A stretch of 21,441 bases of DNA from Gemmatimonadales bacterium UBA7835. Its GTDB lineage: Bacteria > Gemmatimonadota > Gemmatimonadetes > Longimicrobiales > Gaopeijiaceae. The notes under the pieces are model-generated. The model did not search any database, was not told the DNA's origin, and saw only the letters and a list, made by a program, of their open reading frames with translations. The DNA lies in NCBI GenBank assembly GCA_002500925.1, contig DLTN01000024.1, positions 34,222 through 55,662 on the forward strand, read 5' to 3'. Numbering within the stretch: the first letter of the stretch is position 1; every line of letters starts with the position of its first letter. Shown here piece after piece: positions 15,973 to 21,441 of this stretch. A program made the translations under genes and the position numbers.

Positions 15973-18027
15973 ATGATACCGTCTCTTGAATCAATCCACA
16001 TGAACAGGAACGTGGTCCTCGGGCTGTTCTTGGTGCTACTGTCCCTCGTACCTAAAGGGTCATTCGCCCAGACCGGAGAACTCCGTCTAATTGCAAATCC
16101 CGGTGAGGTGGAGCTCACAGTCGGTCAGTCGGCTCCGCTAACAGTTACAGTAGTGGACGCATCCGGGCGGACCGTAGAGATGGCGTTGCGCTTTGCCGCA
16201 CCTCGAGATGCCTTGCGAGTTAGGGATGGGAACATACAGGGCCTCAAGGTGGGTTCGTACGAGATCGTTGCCACCGCTGTCCTCCCTCCCAACGCAACGG
16301 CCTCTCCTCCAACACTCACCATTCCGATCACCATCGTGTTCCCCTCCGTAGAACGAATAGGAATATCTGCATCATCGGAACAGATCTTCGTTGGCACCTC
16401 TGTAACTCATACGGCTACTGCCTTTCATCCGGATGGATCTCATAGGCCAGATGCAGTCGCCTCATGGACGAGTTCTGATCCTTCCATTGCAACTGTGGAC
16501 CGTTGGGGAACCCTCACGGCGCACGCACCTGGATACCTCAGCGTAACAGCAAGGTTCGAGACAGCCTCTGAGACTAGGTCCTATAACATTGAGTCCTTCC
16601 CGGCGGATGAACTACTAATCTCCGGGGGGGCCGAAACAGCCCGTACAGGAGATGTCTTGCATTTTAGAGCAACAGGCATCAAAAATGGAAAACCGCTCGA
16701 AACGTTGCCAGTCACATGGGCGTACACGTTCGTCCCCGACGATTCGATTCGGGCCCCTGGCGCATCCGCTATCGTAGACAACGGTGCGTTCGTAGCAGAA
16801 GTACCTGGCCGATACTCTGTGCTCGCGATATCCGGCCCCCTTGTCGCCCGCTCAACGGTGACGGTGCACGGCCGGGAAGTAGTGCAAGAAATCCAGCTCC
16901 AAGGCCGCGGACCAGTTACGACTTCTCACACCTCAGACCTTTGGGTTTTCGAGGGAGTGGACGGAAGAGACTATGCCATCACAGGGACGTGGGCAGCCGA
17001 CGGGTGGGCCTTTTTCTGGGATGTCACCGACCCCACAAATATCACCAAGGTCGATTCAATCAGAGTGGACGCACGAACGGTGAATGACGTTAAGGTGGCA
17101 CCGAACGGTCGATATGCGGCGCTATCACGTGAGGGAGCCTCGGACAGGAGAAACGGAGTTGTAATCCTCGATATGGCGGAGCCCTCAAACCCGGTTATCG
17201 CATCAACTTTTGATTCGAACGGGGTGACGGGTGGGGTACACAACATGTTTGCCACGGACGACTACCTGTTCGCCCTCGCTGGAGGTGACAAGTACGTCAT
17301 CATTGATGTGCGGAATCCTTATGAACCCAAGTTCGTGAGCGAATACAATCATCCGGACAGCAGGATCCACGACGTATGGGTCCACGATGGGATCGCATAC
17401 TCCTCAGAATGGCAGAACGGAGTTGTCGTAGTAGACGTCGGAAACGGTCGCTGGGGTGGCTCTATAGAGAACCCGGTATTCGTTACCGCAGTCCCCTATC
17501 CTGTAGGAGCGACTCACGCGGCCTTCCCATACGCTCAGGAGTCCACTGGGAAGTTCTACCTCTTTTTAGGTGATGAGATTGGTGGTGGTCGCGGGTCCGC
17601 GTGGGCTGGAGAGGGCGCGGACAACAAACCTTACGATCCTGCAACAGGTGAAGGCGGTATCCAAGGCCGCATGAGCGGATACTTACACGTGATCGACTTC
17701 ACAGACCCCGAAAACCCAATCGACGTCGCTCGCTACGAGGTCCCAGAAGCCGGTACCCACAACATGTGGGTTGAAAACGATGTGCTCTACCAAGCGTACT
17801 ACAAAGGTGGCCTTCGTGTATTGGATATCACCGGAGAGCTAATGGGAGACTTGATGGCCCAAGGACGCGAAATCGCTATCTATAAGCCTCAAGATCCCGG
17901 GGGATTCCTACCGAATCAGGTAAGCGTTTGGGGAGGGCAGCCACACAAGGGGCACGTATTCTTCAGTGATATGAACTCAGGGTTGTGGGCAGCTAAAGTG
18001 ATGCCTAGGGATCGACCAATTTCGTAA
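15973..18027 (+). CDS. Secreted BIG2-domain / LVIVD-repeat beta-propeller protein
   Basis: Exported protein of 684 residues. A signal peptide covers about 1-33 (ending SFAQT). Residues 36-125 and 128-208 look like bacterial Ig-like (BIG2) domains, with the classic ASWTSSDPSIATVDRWGTLTAHAPG in the second; a third Ig-like unit spans about 212-300. Residues 305-680 are a propeller of LVIVD repeats, seen as WDVTDPTNITKV (349-360), VVILDMAEPSNPV, VIIDVRNPYEPKFV and LHVIDFTDPENPIDV. Each blade tends to carry a histidine at the same place (SHTSD, VHNMF, IHDVW, THAAF, THNMW, GHVFF), which may line the central channel. Start 15973 was kept because AGGTTAGGGG precedes it; ATG 16000 is possible. Likely periplasmic or cell-surface; enzymatic role unknown. 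No sorting signal was recognised at the C-terminus. Confidence 0.83.
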   Translation: MIPSLESIHMNRNVVLGLFLVLLSLVPKGSFAQTGELRLIANPGEVELTVGQSAPLTVTVVDASGRTVEMALRFAAPRDALRVRDGNIQGLKVGSYEIVATAVLPPNATASPPTLTIPITIVFPSVERIGISASSEQIFVGTSVTHTATAFHPDGSHRPDAVASWTSSDPSIATVDRWGTLTAHAPGYLSVTARFETASETRSYNIESFPADELLISGGAETARTGDVLHFRATGIKNGKPLETLPVTWAYTFVPDDSIRAPGASAIVDNGAFVAEVPGRYSVLAISGPLVARSTVTVHGREVVQEIQLQGRGPVTTSHTSDLWVFEGVDGRDYAITGTWAADGWAFFWDVTDPTNITKVDSIRVDARTVNDVKVAPNGRYAALSREGASDRRNGVVILDMAEPSNPVIASTFDSNGVTGGVHNMFATDDYLFALAGGDKYVIIDVRNPYEPKFVSEYNHPDSRIHDVWVHDGIAYSSEWQNGVVVVDVGNGRWGGSIENPVFVTAVPYPVGATHAAFPYAQESTGKFYLFLGDEIGGGRGSAWAGEGADNKPYDPATGEGGIQGRMSGYLHVIDFTDPENPIDVARYEVPEAGTHNMWVENDVLYQAYYKGGLRVLDITGELMGDLMAQGREIAIYKPQDPGGFLPNQVSVWGGQPHKGHVFFSDMNSGLWAAKVMPRDRPIS

Positions 18028-18059
18028 CGTCTTCTAGAAACATTCCGCGTGAATCTTCC

Positions 18060-19262
18060 TCAGCCCACAGGCTCCATCCTCCAGAACACAATTCCACCCG
18101 CCTGCTGACCTACACCCACCGATCCAACTAATTCAAAACTCCGTAAATCATACACGTCCACCTTACCTGGCTCCGCGCCCTTTCCTTCCACACTTATGAA
18201 GGCGTAGCGCGAATCTGGAGTAAGAGCGACTCCGTGGGTGACGGTTGTGGTCGATTCCACTATAGCCAAGCTCTCTCCCGTCGCGGCGTCAAAGAATTGC
18301 ACCTGACCAGCGCCCTTGAGGGAAGCCACCAAAACCGTCCCATTCTCCGAGATTCCCAGATTGTATGGGGCCCGTCCCGTTTCAAATTTGCGTACCAACG
18401 ACCAGTCCGCGCGATCAATCACTAAGATCTCATTCGACTCATTACAAGCGACGTAGAGCGTGCGACCGTCAGGGGCTGGCTGCACCCACGTAGGTGAACA
18501 CGTAGGGTCTTTCATCACCATCCCGGTCATCGACCCGCCCCCCGCAACAGCCGTCATACCCCTAGAACCGGTCATCACCTCAGGTGCGATGTAGTCCGTC
18601 AGTGCCCCTTCTTCTCCCATCGAAACCGAAAAGCGACGCGATACTTGGAAACTCCGCGTATCGATCTCAACCAATTGGTCATCCATCATGCACAATGAGT
18701 ATGCGAACAGCCCATCCGGAGCCATCCGCAACCCGTGTGGCATAGTGCACGTTGGAATCTGATCAACCTCGACCATATCGGGCGTGTAAACGACCGAGAC
18801 CGTTGATGGCACGTGCTCGCCATGCAAGTTGAAATTTGCGATTAGCGCGTAGAGCCCATCGGGTGTCAGATCGAGTGTGGCAGGAAAATTCCCAAGTAGA
18901 ATCGGTCGCGCGACAAGAGTGTCTGGCCCCGCATCAAATTTCCAAAGCTTTCCGTCTGGGACGCCGTGGGCTGTTGTCATGTAGAGGAACTCTCCATCTG
19001 GAGAGACATTGAGGCCGTGAGGACCCTCATTTTCAACAGCCATCTCCCCGACAGGGGTGGTCTGATCAATGGAGACACCGCTCGCATCGAGCTTAACCCG
19101 GTGGATCAGATCTGCCGACTCAGCTCCTACGTAGACGTAGTAGGTGTCGTGAACACTTTGTTGATCACTCGGTGCAGGTCCCCATAGCTGCGAATCGGTT
19201 GAATTCAAGCATGAGGTCAGCAAAATGACAGATAGCGACAGTAGGCCAGAGCGGGGTTTCAT
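18060..19262 (-). CDS. YVTN-type beta-propeller lipoprotein
   Basis: Exported lipoprotein of 400 residues. MKPRSGLLSLSVILLTSC is a compact lipoprotein signal with lipidated Cys18. The body is a seven-bladed-type propeller of YVTN/lactonase-like repeats: PHGLNVSPDGEFLYMT, TLDLTPDGLYALI, PHGLRMAPDGLFAYS, PAPDGRTLYVACN, NLGISENGTVLVAS and THGVALTPDSRYAFIS. Such proteins are usually binding or scaffold proteins, sometimes lactonases or subunits of periplasmic redox enzymes; no catalytic residues were assigned. ATG 19262 is chosen over a longer TTG start at 19313, although neither has a strong ribosome site. It is convergent with the BIG2/LVIVD gene (32 bases apart), so two unrelated exported propellers meet tail to tail. 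Confidence 0.83.
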   Translation of the reverse strand: MKPRSGLLSLSVILLTSCLNSTDSQLWGPAPSDQQSVHDTYYVYVGAESADLIHRVKLDASGVSIDQTTPVGEMAVENEGPHGLNVSPDGEFLYMTTAHGVPDGKLWKFDAGPDTLVARPILLGNFPATLDLTPDGLYALIANFNLHGEHVPSTVSVVYTPDMVEVDQIPTCTMPHGLRMAPDGLFAYSLCMMDDQLVEIDTRSFQVSRRFSVSMGEEGALTDYIAPEVMTGSRGMTAVAGGGSMTGMVMKDPTCSPTWVQPAPDGRTLYVACNESNEILVIDRADWSLVRKFETGRAPYNLGISENGTVLVASLKGAGQVQFFDAATGESLAIVESTTTVTHGVALTPDSRYAFISVEGKGAEPGKVDVYDLRSFELVGSVGVGQQAGGIVFWRMEPVG

Positions 19263-19413
19263 ATCGTGATGTGGGCTCGTCTGAATGGGTCTAGTCACTG
19301 CCGATCGTAGCAATGAACCTAGCCGGATGAATAAATAGGTTGCTAGTAGGCCTTCGCATCAAGGGAGACCCCGGCTCGCTATCTAACGCCCGACCTTGTT
19401 ATCTTTCTATTCC
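19263..19413. promoter_or_regulatory. Divergent promoter region of the YVTN lipoprotein and CNNM genes
   Basis: These 151 bases carry the promoters of two divergent genes. On the minus strand TTGATG (19357-19362) and TATTTA (19332-19337) are spaced 19 bases, a weak sigma70-like pair for the lipoprotein gene. Nothing comparable was found for the plus-strand gene. Confidence 0.25.
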
Positions 19414-20643
19414 ATGATCACACTCGTTGCGATCGTCGCGGTCGCGTTGTCGATCTCGTTCCTCTGCTCAATCCTTGAAGCAGTCTTCCTCTCTGTCTCG
19501 CACGCCCATGTGGCACTGCTCAAGAGTCAGGGTCAGTGGGCTGGAAGCTGGCTAGAAAAGGCACGGCAGAACGTAGAGGAACCGATCGCTGCCATTCTAA
19601 CGCTGAACACGATTGCACATACAATCGGTGCTGCTATGGGTGGAGCCCAAGCCGCCCGTGTGTTCGGAGAGGTTTGGGTTGGTGTCTTTTCAGGAGTATT
19701 GACCCTCCTAGTGCTCTTGGCGACAGAGATCATCCCCAAGACCATCGGTGCTACCTACTGGAAATCTCTGGCACCTATGACGGCAAGAACGCTCAAAGTC
19801 CTCATAGTAGGTATGAAGCCGGTGCTTATTCCCCTGGCTTGGCTATCGAAAGCAATATCGCCGTCCGGTGTAAGGCCAACGGTTAGCCGGGCTGAGATAG
19901 AGGTCTTAGCCGACATCGGACGCCGCGAGGGGACACTAGACGAAGAAGAATATTCGGTGATGACCAACGTCATTCAGCTCGATAAAATTTCCATCGGTGA
20001 GGTGATGACGCCGCGCACCGATGTCGTCGGGATCCCGATCACAGCCACGGTCGAGCAAGTGCAGGAGACGATGCTGGACGCCGGGCATCTTCGTCTTCCT
20101 GTCTACGAAGAAAACCTGGACACTATCCATGGAGTCGTCATCGGCCGTGACGTCTGGAAGGCAGCCCGGGACGGAAAGACACAGCTCGAACCTCTCATCC
20201 GGCCACTTCCGTTCGCTCCCTCTACTAAGCGAGTTGAAGATCTGATCCCTGAAATGCGCTCACAACTAACCAAAATGGCCATCGTTATCGACGAGTTCGG
20301 GGGTACCGCAGGGCTTGTCACACTCGAGGATTTAATCGAAGAGATCATCGGTGAGATCCAAGATGAGCACGAGGGTGATGAGCCTCAAGCATTCCAAACC
20401 CTCACCAACGGGCTAGTCCGCATCTGGGGCGGCACGTCACTTCGAGAAGTATCACAAAGAATCGAGTTTGAGCCGACAGAGGACGAGGAAGAAGGTTATG
20501 ACACGATTGGTGGCTTTGTCCTTGGGCGCCTCAACCGTATCCCTGTCGTAGGTGACGAAGTCCCGGTTGAAACGGGCCGATTTCGAGTAACACAGATGAG
20601 TGGACGCCGAATCGAATACCTCGTGTTCTTGGCACATCGCTGA
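19414..20643 (+). CDS. CNNM-domain / CBS-pair / CorC_HlyC membrane protein (CorB-like)
   Basis: Inner-membrane protein of 409 residues in the CNNM/CorB (formerly hemolysin-C-like) family, linked to magnesium or other divalent cation efflux. Residues 1-170 are the CNNM (DUF21) domain with hydrophobic segments and the family features SILEAVFLSVSHAHV, LTLNTIAHTIGAAMGG and ATEIIPKTIGATY. Residues about 190-310 hold two CBS domains, with EVMTPRTDVVGIP and MAIVIDEFGGTAGLVTLEDLIEEIIGEI. The C-terminal CorC_HlyC domain (about 325-405) includes DTIGGFVLGRL. ATG 19414 is preferred to an in-frame TTG at 19396 because it begins the hydrophobic segment, but no good ribosome site is seen at either. It is convergent with lspA. 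Confidence 0.93.
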   Translation: MITLVAIVAVALSISFLCSILEAVFLSVSHAHVALLKSQGQWAGSWLEKARQNVEEPIAAILTLNTIAHTIGAAMGGAQAARVFGEVWVGVFSGVLTLLVLLATEIIPKTIGATYWKSLAPMTARTLKVLIVGMKPVLIPLAWLSKAISPSGVRPTVSRAEIEVLADIGRREGTLDEEEYSVMTNVIQLDKISIGEVMTPRTDVVGIPITATVEQVQETMLDAGHLRLPVYEENLDTIHGVVIGRDVWKAARDGKTQLEPLIRPLPFAPSTKRVEDLIPEMRSQLTKMAIVIDEFGGTAGLVTLEDLIEEIIGEIQDEHEGDEPQAFQTLTNGLVRIWGGTSLREVSQRIEFEPTEDEEEGYDTIGGFVLGRLNRIPVVGDEVPVETGRFRVTQMSGRRIEYLVFLAHR

Positions 20644-20675
20644 CGGGTCATCTCCACGCGAGTGCTTAGCCTGTA

Positions 20676-20698
20676 CCTCCTAGATCAGCTAGGTGAGG
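20676..20698. other. Imperfect hairpin between convergent genes
   Basis: CCTAG-ATCAG-CTAGG (20679-20693) is a 5-bp stem, extended by CCT/AGG across a 2-base bulge, in the 71-base gap between the CNNM gene and lspA. It could be a two-way terminator, but neither strand shows a T-run afterwards. Confidence 0.25.
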
Positions 20699-20714
20699 GC
20701 TCCTTCGATACCCT

Positions 20715-21257
20715 TCAAGCGCCAGGCTCCGAGCCTTCCTGCCGGACAGCTTCCCTTACGTCGCCCTCTGCCGTCTGAATCGCTCGCTCTTCGAGATAGA
20801 AAGAGATAGCCAATAATATTGCGCCGCAGGTAATCGCCATGTCCGCAACATTAAAGATTGGAAAATCCCAGAGCCCTAGATCAACTGGCCCGAGGAAGTC
20901 AACTACACCTCGGTCCCACCTCACCCGGTCATAGAGATTGCCCAGAGCGCCCGACACTACGAGTGAGATAGAACTAATCCTCAGGATGTCTTTATTGGAC
21001 GCCTCTTTGTATAGAATCCCAAGGAGAACCAGAGCAAGAATGGTAACAGGCACGAAAAACCATCGAGAATCCTCAGTCACTCGTATCCCGAAAGCTGCCC
21101 CTTTGTTAAAGGCGAGCGTGAGGGGCACAAGGCCACCCAACAGGTCGTGTCCGTGATCGGGTTTAACCAGCTCTGCCAGCGCCCATCGCTTCGTAACAAC
21201 ATCCAGTGCGGTGATCACAGGAAACGTGATGGCGAAAACAAGAATCTTTGGTCGCAC
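20715..21257 (-). CDS. lspA: Lipoprotein signal peptidase (signal peptidase II)
   Basis: Inner-membrane aspartyl peptidase that cuts lipoprotein signal peptides before the lipidated cysteine; 180 residues, normal length. Four membrane segments are visible and the family motifs are complete: ITALDVVTKRWA near the N-terminus, NKGAAFGI (51-58), GALGNLYDR (103-111), VVDFL with catalytic Asp120 and FNVADMAI with catalytic Asp139. Start is GTG at 21257, with only a weak ribosome site; no earlier start is evident. Its clients include the SusD-like, BNR, TlpA and YVTN lipoproteins in this window. The upstream gene usually found near lspA is not complete here. Confidence 0.96.
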   Translation of the reverse strand: MRPKILVFAITFPVITALDVVTKRWALAELVKPDHGHDLLGGLVPLTLAFNKGAAFGIRVTEDSRWFFVPVTILALVLLGILYKEASNKDILRISSISLVVSGALGNLYDRVRWDRGVVDFLGPVDLGLWDFPIFNVADMAITCGAILLAISFYLEERAIQTAEGDVREAVRQEGSEPGA

Positions 21258-21441
21258 GTCAAACCCGGATTTATTTTAAAACTTTCAGATGGCAAAATAT
21301 GGCAAAACGACGAGTCTGGTCCATCCATGGCAGACCATCTACAGTCGGACCCGGTTGGCACTAAGGTGCCGTGGGATAACCCACTGCGCTGGCCTCAGTT
21401 GGGCAAGCGGGTTAGGACAACACTTAGATATCTCTCCTACG
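21258..21441. other. Right-edge region upstream of lspA, with 10-base tandem repeat
   Basis: ATGGCAAA occurs twice at a 10-base step (21289-21296, 21299-21306), one helical turn apart, upstream of lspA, which could be an operator. Further right GGCAC-TAAG-GTGCC (21357-21370) and TAACCC/GGGTTA (21377-21382, 21409-21414) are inverted repeats. A minus-strand frame is open from the edge to a TAG at 21341-21339; the 33 residues (with NPLAQLRPAQWV) are not convincing as the end of a known protein. No confident gene is called. Confidence 0.35.

Noticed and set aside
21339..21440. Minus-strand open frame as the end of a DksA/TraR-like zinc-finger protein upstream of lspA
   Set aside because: The NPLAQLRPAQWV stretch is loosely similar, but the second cysteine pair expected for the zinc finger is missing and only 33 codons are visible.
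1..21441. CRISPR arrays, tRNA/rRNA genes, insertion sequences, prophage or toxin-antitoxin genes
   Set aside because: Looked for on both strands; no regular spaced repeats, cloverleaf sequences, transposase or integrase motifs were seen.

Overview
The window is about 21.4 kb of ordinary, gene-dense bacterial chromosome of moderate GC. It holds thirteen complete protein genes and one gene cut by the left edge. I see no tRNA, rRNA, insertion sequence, prophage or CRISPR array. The envelope is clearly diderm: there are TonB-dependent SusC/SusD proteins, an outer-membrane barrel fusion, an Mla-type lipid transporter, a heptose kinase for LPS, several lipoproteins, and the lipoprotein signal peptidase LspA. 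SusC/SusD-like pairs with 'PLPRRF...RVTF'-type C-termini, together with gluzincin-propeller-barrel fusions, BNR lipoproteins with a CDCCQT motif and BIG2/LVIVD proteins, suggest Gemmatimonadota or a related uncultured lineage. That assignment is inferred from protein style only; no marker gene is present.

Layout. Positions 1-4331 (minus) carry a SusC-type receptor followed by a SusD-type lipoprotein that runs off the left edge. A 260-base leader with two perfect hairpins precedes the receptor. Positions 4592-8905 (minus) form a five-gene unit with overlapping or abutting ends: BNR-like lipoprotein, TlpA-type thioredoxin lipoprotein, fold-III PLP enzyme (D-serine dehydratase/D-threonine aldolase family), heptose-7-phosphate kinase, and RidA. 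A 149-base divergent region separates it from a 1052-residue protein (9055-12213, plus) that combines a HExxH peptidase-like domain, a TolB-like propeller and a BamA-like barrel. Convergent to that is an mlaE-mlaF-mlaD operon (12233-14757, minus).

The right third holds a short-chain dehydrogenase (15084-15836, plus), a secreted BIG2/LVIVD protein (15973-18027, plus), a YVTN-type propeller lipoprotein (18060-19262, minus), a CNNM/CBS/CorC membrane protein (19414-20643, plus) and lspA (20715-21257, minus).

Taken together this is mostly envelope biology: uptake through the outer membrane, lipid trafficking, LPS precursor synthesis, lipoprotein maturation and an unusual density of beta-propeller exported proteins. 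The most specific functional idea is that the PLP enzyme and RidA form a producer/detoxifier pair, because D-serine dehydration releases 2-aminoacrylate, which RidA hydrolyses. I did not find a clear new defence or mobile system; the unusual points are listed with modest scores.
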